The notes under the pieces: model-generated
Databases searched by the model: none
What the model saw: the letters and a program-made list of their open reading frames with translations, nothing else
What the model was told of the DNA's origin: nothing
Shown: piece by piece, positions 1 through 7,537 of the stretch
Layout of the letters: each line of letters opens with the position of its first letter
Numbering within the stretch: position 1 is the stretch's first letter
Translations under genes and position numbers: made by a program
Assembly (NCBI RefSeq): GCF_001400735.1
Contig: NZ_LJPW01000144.1
Coordinates: forward strand, 163,564 to 227,563
Source: Pseudomonas caricapapayae
GTDB taxonomy: Bacteria; Pseudomonadota; Gammaproteobacteria; Pseudomonadales; Pseudomonadaceae
DNA length: 64,000 nt
Direction of reading: 5' to 3'

Positions 1-1369
1 CGCCACTGACGGCGCGCTCCAGCGCCTGCTCCCCGGCCAGGCGGATACCGATCCGGTTGGATTGCGGCGTGACCAGCCAGGTCTGTTGCGCGAGCAGCGC
101 CTGCGCCTCGGCGGTGAACCAGTCACTGCGCGGGCCCATGACCACATCCAGCGTGATGACCTGATCGGCACGCGGCATATCGAATGCCGGTTGTTCGGCC
201 ACCGACACGGCAACGCCGCCTGCCCTGCGCTTGAAGCCCAATCGATCGCCGGCCGCCAGCGCGGCAGGGCCAACCTGGGCCAGCGTGTCGGTAGAAAGAC
301 TACCCAGCACTGGCTCATGAACAAAACCGCCGCGAACCGCCAGGTAACTGCGCAGACCTGCGGTGGGCGAACCGATGTCTACCTGATCGCCGCTGTGCAA
401 TACAAATGGTACGTAGAGAGGCGGCTGTAGCCGCTGACCATCGACGGTCATGACCTCTACCGATACCTGCGCGCCAGTTATCGCGACGACAGTCTGCCCC
501 TGGCAGGTGAACGTCAGGCCGCCCATGAGAATTTCCAGGCAAGCGGTGCCCGGATCATTGCCGACTGCGCGATTGGCCGCCCGCAGTGCGCCACGATCCA
601 GTGCGCCCGATGCGGAAACACCCTGCCCCGCCCGACCGGGGCGACCCAGATCCTGAAACAGCGTCTGCAGACCCGGCGCCACGATCTGCAGATAGTCTTC
701 GGTGATCGTCGAAACCTGCTGACGAGCGGGCGCAGCCACCGACACGCTGGTCACTGGCAGCGGTCCGGCGTCTTGAAAACGCACACGGTAGCCAGGCTGG
801 AGCAAGGCTGGCTCGTCCCGGCCCAGATCCCACATTGTCGAGTGAGTCACACCGATGATCTGCCAGCCGCCAGGACTGGCCTGTGGATAAATACCGCTGA
901 AACCACCGGCCAGCGCCACTGCGCCAGCGGGAATGCGCGTACGTGGCGTACTGCGCCGCGGCACCACGAACCCGGCACCGCCGCTCAGATAGGCAAAACC
1001 GGGCGCGAAGCCGCAAAACGCGACGTTGTAGTCGCTGCCGGTGTGGCGCTTGATCACTTCTTCGACGCTGATGTCCAGTTCCCGGGCGACATCGGCCAGG
1101 TCTTCGCCGTTGTAATGCACGGGTATTTCAATCAGCTTGCCGGGCTCGCGAGCGGTGCCGCGAATGTCACGCGAAGCAATCTGCGCCGCCAGCGCTTCGA
1201 AGCTGACGGCTGCGGGGCGAAAATGCACCAGTAACGTTCGCGCTGCCGGAACGATTTCCTCCACGCCAGCGACAGGTTGCTGCTGCAGCGATTCGAACAG
1301 GGCCAGGGTCTCGTCCAGATTCGACAGTTCAACCAGGAGCGCATCCAGGTTGGCCGGGTAGAAACGCAT
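1..1369 (-). CDS. PxpB-PxpC fusion, 5-oxoprolinase subunits B/C (partial)
   Basis: One uninterrupted frame of 456 visible codons runs off the left edge, so the C-terminus is missing. Residues 1 to about 205 read as PxpB/KipI (allophanate hydrolase subunit 1), with the family signature CGFAPGFAYLSG. From about residue 220 the protein reads as PxpC/KipA (subunit 2): APGLQTLFQDLGRPG, then GVSASGALDRGALRAAN. In most bacteria these are two genes; here a short linker (SVSVAAPARQQ) joins them with no stop. PxpABC performs ATP-dependent opening of 5-oxoproline to glutamate in the cytosol. ATG at 1369 has an AGGAG ribosome site and lies 9 bp after the DUF1445 gene, so it is the last visible gene of a leftward operon. 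A full PxpC would need roughly 80-100 more residues. Confidence 0.88.
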   Translation of the reverse strand, partial: MRFYPANLDALLVELSNLDETLALFESLQQQPVAGVEEIVPAARTLLVHFRPAAVSFEALAAQIASRDIRGTAREPGKLIEIPVHYNGEDLADVARELDISVEEVIKRHTGSDYNVAFCGFAPGFAYLSGGAGFVVPRRSTPRTRIPAGAVALAGGFSGIYPQASPGGWQIIGVTHSTMWDLGRDEPALLQPGYRVRFQDAGPLPVTSVSVAAPARQQVSTITEDYLQIVAPGLQTLFQDLGRPGRAGQGVSASGALDRGALRAANRAVGNDPGTACLEILMGGLTFTCQGQTVVAITGAQVSVEVMTVDGQRLQPPLYVPFVLHSGDQVDIGSPTAGLRSYLAVRGGFVHEPVLGSLSTDTLAQVGPAALAAGDRLGFKRRAGGVAVSVAEQPAFDMPRADQVITLDVVMGPRSDWFTAEAQALLAQQTWLVTPQSNRIGIRLAGEQALERAVSG

Positions 1370-1378
1370 GAGCCTCTC

Positions 1379-2173
1379 CTATACGTGGTAGTAGCTGTCC
1401 GGGATATCGGTGATGAACATGTGGCCCGGAGCGTGGGAAATCGCAAACGGTACGCGAGACGCCATGACCACCGCCTGGGGCGTCACGCCGCAGGCCCAGA
1501 ACACCGGAATCTCGCCGGGCCCGATCGTCACGGCATCGCCAAAATCAGGGCTCGCCAGGTCTTTGATGCCGAGCAGTCCAGGCTCGCCGACATGTACCGG
1601 CGCGCCGTGCACACCGGGATAACGCCCGGTGATGCGCGCCGCTTCGGCGACCCTGTCTGCCGGGATCGGTCGCATCGACACCACCATGTTGCCCTGCAGA
1701 CGCCCGGCCGGGCGACAGACCCGATTGCTGCGGTACATCGGCACATTGCAGCCTTCGCTGATATGCCGCACATCGATACCAGCATTCATCAGGTCGGTCT
1801 CGAACGTAAAACTGCAACCGATCAGAAAGCTGACCAGATCAGTGTGCTGCGTCCATATGTGGCTGACGTCACTGAGCTCTTCGGCCAGCTGGCCATCGCG
1901 CCAGACGCGATACAGCGGCAGATCGGTGCGCAGATCCGCCTGCTCGGCCAGAAGTGTGGTGTGGCTGCCGGGCTCTGTCACATCAAGCACCGGGCAGGCT
2001 TGCGGGTTGCGTTGCGCGAACAGCAGAAAGTCATACGCCCATTCACGCGGCAGCGTGATCATGTTGCATTGGGTCAGACCGGGTGCTTCGCCAGCGGTCG
2101 GTGAGACGAAACCATCGCGGTAGCGGGCACGGGCAGCGCTGGCAGCCTCGCGGGCGTGTTGCAGTGAGTTCAT
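1379..2173 (-). CDS. DUF1445/YcsI family protein, putative D-glutamate cyclase-like hydro-lyase
   Basis: A 264-residue protein of the DUF1445 (YcsI) family. Recognisable blocks are GCSFTFETDL, ISEGCNVPMYRSN, VVSMRPIPADR near the middle and SHAPGHMFITD at the C-terminus. Bacterial members are often annotated as putative hydro-lyases. The mitochondrial enzyme DGLUCY, which carries this domain, cyclises D-glutamate to 5-oxo-D-proline. The start is 2 bp after the pxpA stop, and pxpBC follows 9 bp downstream, so all are probably translated together. B. subtilis ycsI sits in the same kind of cluster (ycsF-ycsG-ycsI-kipI-kipA). A role in feeding or interconverting oxoproline is inference from this context; the exact reaction is not shown by the sequence. 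Confidence 0.85.
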   Translation of the reverse strand: MNSLQHAREAASAARARYRDGFVSPTAGEAPGLTQCNMITLPREWAYDFLLFAQRNPQACPVLDVTEPGSHTTLLAEQADLRTDLPLYRVWRDGQLAEELSDVSHIWTQHTDLVSFLIGCSFTFETDLMNAGIDVRHISEGCNVPMYRSNRVCRPAGRLQGNMVVSMRPIPADRVAEAARITGRYPGVHGAPVHVGEPGLLGIKDLASPDFGDAVTIGPGEIPVFWACGVTPQAVVMASRVPFAISHAPGHMFITDIPDSYYHV

Positions 2174-2175
2174 GA

Positions 2176-2940
2176 TCAGCCTCGAGTGAATGCGCGGACG
2201 GTGATGCCTGCGTTGTGCAAACGATCTTTCAGGATGCGGGCGATGTTCACCGCACCCGGACTGTCGCCATGGACGCAGATCGAATCGGCCTGCAGGCTGA
2301 TTTCGCGGCCATCTTCAGCCTCGATAGTGCCTTCGCGAACCAGGCGCAGCATGCGCTCGGCGATCAGCTCGGCATCGTGCAGAACGGCACCGGGACGCGA
2401 GCGGGACACCAGCGTGCCTTCAGGGGTGTAGGCACGGTCAGCGAATGCCTCGGCGACGCAGGACAGCCCCGCTTCACGCGCCCAGTCGAGCAATGGCGAA
2501 TTGGCCAGACACACCAGTTTCAGCGCAGGGTCAATGCGCAGTAGCGCCTGAATGACCGCCGTTGCCTGACGCTGATCGCCAGCGATGGTGTTGTACAGCG
2601 CACCGTGCGGTTTGACGTAGGTCACGCTCGTGCCTGCGCTGCGGGCCAGGCCCTGAAGCGCGCCGATCTGATAGATGACATCGGCGGTCAGCTGGTCGCT
2701 CGGGATGTCCATGTTACGGCGACCGAACCCTACCAGGTCCGGGTAGGCCACATGCGCGCCGATGGCAACGCCCCGGGCCGCTGCGGCCTCAAGGGTACGC
2801 AGAATGCCGGCCGGGTCACCGGCATGAAAACCGCAGGCCACGTTGGCGCTGCTGACCACATCGAGAATCGCTTCGTCGTCGCCCATGCTCCAGGCGCCGA
2901 AGCTTTCACCAAGGTCACTGTTAAGGTCTATCGCAGGCAT
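2176..2940 (-). CDS. pxpA: PxpA, 5-oxoprolinase subunit A (LamB/YcsF family)
   Basis: A 254-residue LamB/YcsF protein, the usual family length. It opens with IDLNSDLGESFGAW and carries NVACGFHAGDP and GAHVAYPDLVGFGRR, the conserved metal-site blocks, and later YVKPHGALYN. With PxpB and PxpC it forms the ATP-dependent 5-oxoprolinase. The frame extends 13 codons further upstream, but the ATG at 2940 is preferred because the family begins there and a GGAG ribosome site precedes it. It lies 16 bp after the transporter gene and 2 bp before DUF1445. Confidence 0.93.
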   Translation of the reverse strand: MPAIDLNSDLGESFGAWSMGDDEAILDVVSSANVACGFHAGDPAGILRTLEAAAARGVAIGAHVAYPDLVGFGRRNMDIPSDQLTADVIYQIGALQGLARSAGTSVTYVKPHGALYNTIAGDQRQATAVIQALLRIDPALKLVCLANSPLLDWAREAGLSCVAEAFADRAYTPEGTLVSRSRPGAVLHDAELIAERMLRLVREGTIEAEDGREISLQADSICVHGDSPGAVNIARILKDRLHNAGITVRAFTRG

Positions 2941-2956
2941 TTCTTGTTCTCCGAAA

Positions 2957-4189
2957 TCAGGCTGCATTGATAAAGGCAAAGATGGCTCCTGCCGATTTGA
3001 ACGCCATGTACCACGACAACAGGCAAGTCAGAACACCCAGTACCAACAGCCAGCGAGGGTAGTGATAGCCGTCCATCAGGTCGGAACGACGCCAGCCGAC
3101 GTACATGAAAATGCTCAGGCCCAGAGGCAGGATCAGACCGTTGAAGCCACCGGCAAACACCAGCAGCGCGGCCGGTGGCTTGCCCCACATCACGTATACG
3201 ACCACAGTGATCAGAATAAAGCCGACCGTCGCCAGATTGCGCGCTCGCTCGGTGATGCGCTTGGAAAACACCGTGATGAACGACATGGAAGTATAGGAGG
3301 CACCGATAACGCTGCTGATACCGGCAGCCCAGAGCACCAGACCGAACATCATCAGACCGAAGTTGCCGGCAGCAGCACCAAAGGCCTGGGCTGCGGGGTT
3401 TGCGCCCTGGCCGGACACATCAATGACGACCCCGCTGGCAACCACACCCAGAATCGCCAGAAACAGCACGTAGCGGGCGATGCCGGTGACCAGAATCCCG
3501 GTGAGTGCAGCCTTGGATACCACATCAATGTTTTCCACCCCGACCGTACCGCGGTCCAGCAAACGGTGGGCACCTGCGTAAGTGATATAGCCGCCGACGG
3601 TCCCGCCGACAATGGTGGTGATGGCCGCGAAGTCGACCATGTCCGGCAATACTGTCTGGCGCAGCGCTTCGCCCAACGGCGGATGCGATGCAAAGGCAGC
3701 GAAGAGGATCAGGCAGACTTTCAACGTGCCCAGTACCATCATGATGCGGTCCATCGCGATGCCCGCACGGTGCGACGAGAAGATCGCGATGGCGATCAGC
3801 GCGCTCAAGGCACCGCCCCATTTGGGATCAAGACCGGTCAGCGCATTCAAGCCCAGGCCCGCACCGGCGATGTTGCCCAGACTGAACACCAGACCGCCGA
3901 AGATGACCAGCACCGCGAGCAGATAACCGCTGCCGGGAATTGCCGCGTTGGCCAGGTCAGATGCACGCATTCTGGTCAGCGTAACGATACGCCAGACATT
4001 CAGCTGGACCACGAAGTCGATCAGAATCGACGCCAGGATGCCGAAGGCAAACGCCGCTCCCAGAGTCGCGGTGAACGTGGCTGTCTGGGTCAGAAAGCCA
4101 GGACCGATGGCAGAGGTCGCCATCATGAAGATCGCGGCGATCAAAGAGGCGCGGCGCGCCTTGGTGAACTCATTGGCAGTCTGTGTCAC
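2957..4189 (-). CDS. Nramp-like transporter (YcsG type) of the oxoprolinase operon
   Basis: A 410-residue polytopic membrane protein with about 11 hydrophobic segments and Nramp-family resemblance. The canonical first-helix metal motif DPGN is absent: the matching stretch reads SAIGPGFLTQT. B. subtilis YcsG, the Nramp homologue beside ycsF (pxpA), has the same genomic partnership. I infer that this branch imports an organic substrate such as 5-oxoproline rather than a divalent metal; that is not proven. The start chosen is GTG at 4189, with AGGA 8 bases upstream. A longer frame to 4327 would add 46 residues that do not look like the family. First gene of the leftward operon, divergent from the GntR regulator. 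Confidence 0.8.
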   Translation of the reverse strand: MTQTANEFTKARRASLIAAIFMMATSAIGPGFLTQTATFTATLGAAFAFGILASILIDFVVQLNVWRIVTLTRMRASDLANAAIPGSGYLLAVLVIFGGLVFSLGNIAGAGLGLNALTGLDPKWGGALSALIAIAIFSSHRAGIAMDRIMMVLGTLKVCLILFAAFASHPPLGEALRQTVLPDMVDFAAITTIVGGTVGGYITYAGAHRLLDRGTVGVENIDVVSKAALTGILVTGIARYVLFLAILGVVASGVVIDVSGQGANPAAQAFGAAAGNFGLMMFGLVLWAAGISSVIGASYTSMSFITVFSKRITERARNLATVGFILITVVVYVMWGKPPAALLVFAGGFNGLILPLGLSIFMYVGWRRSDLMDGYHYPRWLLVLGVLTCLLSWYMAFKSAGAIFAFINAA

Positions 4190-4283
4190 GGCGGCATTCC
4201 TGAGGTGAGGGGGTAACCTGCCAGAGCAATGAGCATGCCAACGATCAATCAAGTGCGCCAAGCTGTAGATACATAAGGATAAT

Positions 4284-4296
4284 ATTGTTGAACAAT
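4284..4296. promoter_or_regulatory. Candidate GntR (FCD) operator
   Basis: ATTGTTGAACAAT is a perfect inverted repeat with 6-base arms around one base. It contains TTGTTGAACAA, which fits TNGTNNNACNA, the consensus reported for FCD-type GntR regulators. It lies between the leftward oxoprolinase operon and the rightward GntR gene, 95 bases upstream of the transporter start. Binding by the adjacent regulator is inference. Confidence 0.5.
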
Positions 4297-4312
4297 CCAT
4301 TATCAATGATTC

Positions 4313-4333
4313 AACCACATGCACCATGTTGTT
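4313..4333. promoter_or_regulatory. Second dyad in the divergent intergenic region
   Basis: Nine-base arms AACCACATG and CATGTTGTT (8 of 9 complementary) are separated by CAC. The dyad lies 16 bases beyond the better GntR-type palindrome, so the two could form a paired operator. It does not fit TNGTNNNACNA exactly. Confidence 0.25.
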
Positions 4334-4443
4334 ACGCAGTGACTCATATGTGCTACCTCATGAAGCATCGGACGGCCTTGGTCCTTGCCAGCCAATGAGC
4401 TGTCGTGGAATATCGACTCGGCTTTTATCTCTCTGGACCCTTT

Positions 4444-5109
4444 ATGAATGACGCTGCTTCTGCCCTCCCTCGCACCCTTGGAGAATCCATCACCACAGAG
4501 CTTCGCAGAATGCTGGTTGAGGGCGAGCTGGTCCCCGGTCAACGCCTCTCCGAAGCCGCGTTGGCCGAAAGCCTGCAGATTTCCCGTAACACCTTGAGAG
4601 AAGCCTTCAGAATCCTGACCCGCGAGGGGTTGCTCACGCATGAGCCCAATCGCGGAGTGACCGTGGCCAAGCCTGACATAGCCTCTATCATCGATATTTA
4701 CCGTATTCGGCGCTTCATCGAGTGCAGGGCGATTGCCCAGGCGTACCCACAGCATCCGGGCGTGCTGCACATGCGCGATGCGGTCGAAGCAGGCGTGCGC
4801 GCCCGCGAAGCCAATGACTGGATTGCCGTGGGCACCGCCAACATGATGTTTCACAAGGCCATCGTTGAACTGTCCGACAGCCCGCGACTGGTGGCGTTTT
4901 ATGCGCAGATATCGGCCGAGTTGCGGCTGGCCTTCGGCCTGCTCAACAATCCCGAGCTGATGCATTCGCCTTATCTGGACATGAACGCCGCCGTGCTCGG
5001 CCGCCTTGATGCTGGCAAGACCGATGAAGCGACCCGTATGCTCGAAGATTATCTGGTGCAATCGGAGCGCACGATTCTGGCCGCCTACGAGCGAAGCCGG
5101 AACCGATAG
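4444..5109 (+). CDS. GntR-family regulator, FadR/FCD subfamily
   Basis: A 221-residue transcription factor. Residues about 12-75 form the winged helix (GQRLSEAALAESLQISRNTL, then EGLLTHEPNRGVTV). Residues about 80-215 form the all-helical FCD ligand domain. One expected metal-site histidine is seen (MMFHKAIVELS, H137). The usual later EH-type motif reads LDMNAAVLGRLDAG, so metal binding may be altered. The ATG at 4444 is preferred to one 39 bases upstream because the DNA-binding domain begins directly after it. Its divergent position makes it the likely local regulator of the pxp operon. B. subtilis uses the IclR-type KipR in the equivalent place. Confidence 0.85.
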   Translation: MNDAASALPRTLGESITTELRRMLVEGELVPGQRLSEAALAESLQISRNTLREAFRILTREGLLTHEPNRGVTVAKPDIASIIDIYRIRRFIECRAIAQAYPQHPGVLHMRDAVEAGVRAREANDWIAVGTANMMFHKAIVELSDSPRLVAFYAQISAELRLAFGLLNNPELMHSPYLDMNAAVLGRLDAGKTDEATRMLEDYLVQSERTILAAYERSRNR

Positions 5110-5247
5110 TCCGGGCAGCGGGCTCATCATCAGAACTACCACTCAAGGGCCCGGTCTACGGGTTCTGACCGTTGAAACACGCCCGACGAGCCAGGCAGGC
5201 CGCCGCTTCGTTGAAAGCCTGAAATTCCCCTCTGGAGGCGACACGCT

Positions 5248-6711
5248 TTGAAAGCACTCGACGAACTCATTTTCGACAACCGCTTTGCCCGCCTGGGCGA
5301 TGCGTTCTCCACATCCGTGCTGCCCGAGCCCATCGATGCGCCGCAGCTTGTGGTCGCCAGCCAGTCGGCTCTGGCGCTATTGGACCTGGCCCCTGAACAG
5401 GCCGATCTGCCGTTGTTCGCAGAAATATTCAGCGGCCACAAGCTATGGTCCGAAGCAGAGCCACGGGCGATGGTCTATTCCGGGCATCAATTTGGCTCCT
5501 ACAATCCGCGCCTGGGCGACGGCCGCGGACTGTTGCTGGGCGAAGTCTATAACGATGCAGGCGAACACTGGGACTTGCACCTCAAGGGCGCGGGCCGCAC
5601 ACCCTATTCGCGGATGGGCGATGGACGCGCCGTGCTGCGTTCGTCCATCCGCGAATTTCTGGCATCTGAAGCCCTGCACGCTCTGGGGATCCCCAGCAGC
5701 CGTGCAGGTTGTGTGGTCAGCTCCAGCACGCCGGTATGGCGCGAAACCCAAGAGCATGCTGCCATGGTGCTGCGCCTGGCACAGAGCCATGTACGTTTTG
5801 GCAGTCTTGAATACTTTTTCTATACCAAACAGCCGGAGCAGCTGAAGACACTGGCCGAACATGTACTGACGATGCATTACCCGCATTGTCAGGAGCAGCC
5901 CGAGCCGTATCTGGCGATGTTCCGCGAAATAGTCGAGCGCAACGCCGAACTGATTGCCAAGTGGCAGGCCTACGGTTTCTGCCACGGCGTGATGAACACC
6001 GATAACATGTCGATTCTGGGCATTACCTTCGATTTCGGACCGTTTGCGTTTCTGGATGATTTCGACGAGCACTTCATCTGCAACCACTCCGATCACGAGG
6101 GCCGCTACTCCTTCAGCAACCAGGTGCCTATCGCACAATGGAACCTGAGCGCACTGGCGCAGGCGCTGACGCCGTTCATCAGCGTGGAAGCATTACGCGA
6201 GACTATCGGCTTGTTCCTGCCGCTTTATCAAGCGCACTACCTGGACCTGATGCGTCGTCGCCTGGGCCTGACCATTGCCCAAGAGCAGGACGAACAACGG
6301 GTCAACCAATTGTTGAAGCTGATGCAGAACAGTGGCGTGGACTACACCCTGTTTTTCCGCCGCCTGGGTGATCAGCCAGCCGCAGAAGCGCTGCGCACAT
6401 TGCGCGACGACTTTGTCGACATCAAGGGCTTCGATGGCTGGGCAGAAGCGTATCTGGCACGTATTGCCAGCGAGGACAACGGCACCGAGCAGGAGCGTAA
6501 AACACGCATGCACGCGGTCAATCCGCTGTACATCCTGCGCAACTACCTGGCCCAGAACGCTATCGCCGCGGCGGAAAAAGGCGACTACGAAGAAGTCCGC
6601 CGCCTGCATCAGGTGCTCTGCACGCCCTTCACCGAACAAACCGACATGCAAGGCTACGCCCAGCGTCCACCGGACTGGGGCAAGCACCTGGAAATCAGCT
6701 GTTCGTCGTGA
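5248..6711 (+). CDS. selO: SelO protein adenylyltransferase (YdiU)
   Basis: A 487-residue pseudokinase-fold enzyme that transfers AMP from ATP to Ser, Thr or Tyr of proteins; in E. coli it is linked to redox homeostasis. K113, E136, R176, D252, N253 and D262 (within HGVMNTDNMS and TFDFGP) all fall where the characterised P. syringae SelO has its nucleotide and metal residues. The C-terminus ends SCSS; eukaryotic SelO has selenocysteine at this cysteine. The start is TTG at 5248, supported by GGAGG 8 bases upstream and by the conserved N-terminus (LIFDNRFARLGDAF). It stands alone between the GntR gene and a repeat cluster. Confidence 0.96.
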   Translation: MKALDELIFDNRFARLGDAFSTSVLPEPIDAPQLVVASQSALALLDLAPEQADLPLFAEIFSGHKLWSEAEPRAMVYSGHQFGSYNPRLGDGRGLLLGEVYNDAGEHWDLHLKGAGRTPYSRMGDGRAVLRSSIREFLASEALHALGIPSSRAGCVVSSSTPVWRETQEHAAMVLRLAQSHVRFGSLEYFFYTKQPEQLKTLAEHVLTMHYPHCQEQPEPYLAMFREIVERNAELIAKWQAYGFCHGVMNTDNMSILGITFDFGPFAFLDDFDEHFICNHSDHEGRYSFSNQVPIAQWNLSALAQALTPFISVEALRETIGLFLPLYQAHYLDLMRRRLGLTIAQEQDEQRVNQLLKLMQNSGVDYTLFFRRLGDQPAAEALRTLRDDFVDIKGFDGWAEAYLARIASEDNGTEQERKTRMHAVNPLYILRNYLAQNAIAAAEKGDYEEVRRLHQVLCTPFTEQTDMQGYAQRPPDWGKHLEISCSS

Positions 6712-6724
6712 GGCTTTTGCTTCC

Positions 6725-7062
6725 CTATCCTACCCATGCTCCGCGTGGGCGATAACCTGACTATCGTGCGGCGCTCCGCGTCGCATGCCGTTCTGGACGC
6801 TCTGCGTCCGATCCTGACGGTGTGGTGCGGCACAGATTTGTGACGCAGAGCATCACCCACGGCATTCCCACGCTGGAGCGTGCGGAACGATAACCTGACT
6901 ATCGTGCGACGCTCCGCGTCCGATGCTGACTCTGCGGCGCGGCGAAGATTTGTGACGCAGAGCGCCACGCACGGCATTCCCACGCTGGAGCGTGAGGAAC
7001 GATAACCTGACTATCGTGCGACGCTCCGCGTCGCATGCCGTTCCGGACGCTCCGCGTCCTCT
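6725..7062. repeat. Intergenic hairpin-repeat cluster, partly tandem
   Basis: This gap between selO and chpC holds no gene. It is filled by repeats: GGCATTCCCACGCTGGAGCG recurs at 6861 and 6973 (period 112 bases), each time followed by GAACGATAACCTGACTATCG. GTGACGC-AGA-GCNNCAC imperfect hairpins (about 6840 and 6954) and several copies of CGCTCCGCGTC also occur. Related copies lie at 28.5, 42.4, 48.0 and 54.0 kb. Confidence 0.85.
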
Positions 7063-7066
7063 TTAC

Positions 7067-7537
7067 CTATGACAGCCCCGCATCCACCAACCATTGCTCC
7101 AGCCCTTCCAGGTCGGGAATGCGTGCCACGGTTTCGCCGATCTGGACGGCGGCCAGTTCCAGTTCCGCCAGCGGTACGTCGACGTAACTCAGCTGGCTGT
7201 CGACCTTGCACGAGCGTGGAATGCCTTGGGTCAGCAGGGCGATGAACCTGACGTCGTTGCGCCCGCCCAGCGCATTGAGCACGACAATCCGGGCCCGGCC
7301 ACCCACACGGGTGCGGCCTCCGCAAGCGGCTTCGAAGCTGAGCAGCGGCAAGGTCAGCTCGCGCCAGCTGATAGGCCCCAGATACCACTCGGGAGCGTCC
7401 GGCTCTGCGCTGCAGTCCTGGTAGTCGATCAACTCGGCAACGGCGACATTGGGCAGCAGCAGGTGGCGGTCGCTCAACGGCAGCAGCAGACCGGTCAGAC
7501 TGGTCAGACGACTGGTCTGGAACGTACCTTCAGACAT
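7067..7537 (-). CDS. chpC: ChpC, CheW-like protein of the Pil-Chp system
   Basis: A 156-residue CheW-fold adaptor (LLLPLSDRHLLLPNVAVAEL at the N-terminus, later RIVVLNALGGRNDVRFIAL). In P. aeruginosa ChpC is an auxiliary coupling protein of the pilus chemosensory array. Its first codons overlap the end of chpA by 8 bases, which indicates translational coupling and leaves no room for a chpB gene between them. Last gene of the leftward operon; a repeat cluster follows. Confidence 0.88.
   Translation of the reverse strand: MSEGTFQTSRLTSLTGLLLPLSDRHLLLPNVAVAELIDYQDCSAEPDAPEWYLGPISWRELTLPLLSFEAACGGRTRVGGRARIVVLNALGGRNDVRFIALLTQGIPRSCKVDSQLSYVDVPLAELELAAVQIGETVARIPDLEGLEQWLVDAGLS

Noticed and set aside
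1277..2104. Plus-strand 275-codon frame opposite DUF1445 and pxpBC
   Set aside because: No family features; it lies across two real minus-strand genes and their junction.
5248..6711. SelO terminal cysteine as a selenocysteine site
   Set aside because: The codon is an ordinary cysteine codon followed by two serines and a normal stop; there is no in-frame TGA before the end.
6725..7062. CRISPR array in the selO-chpC gap
   Set aside because: The repeats are longer and irregular, spaced about 112 bases, themselves hairpins, and the intervening DNA is also repeated. There are no uniform unique spacers and no cas genes.
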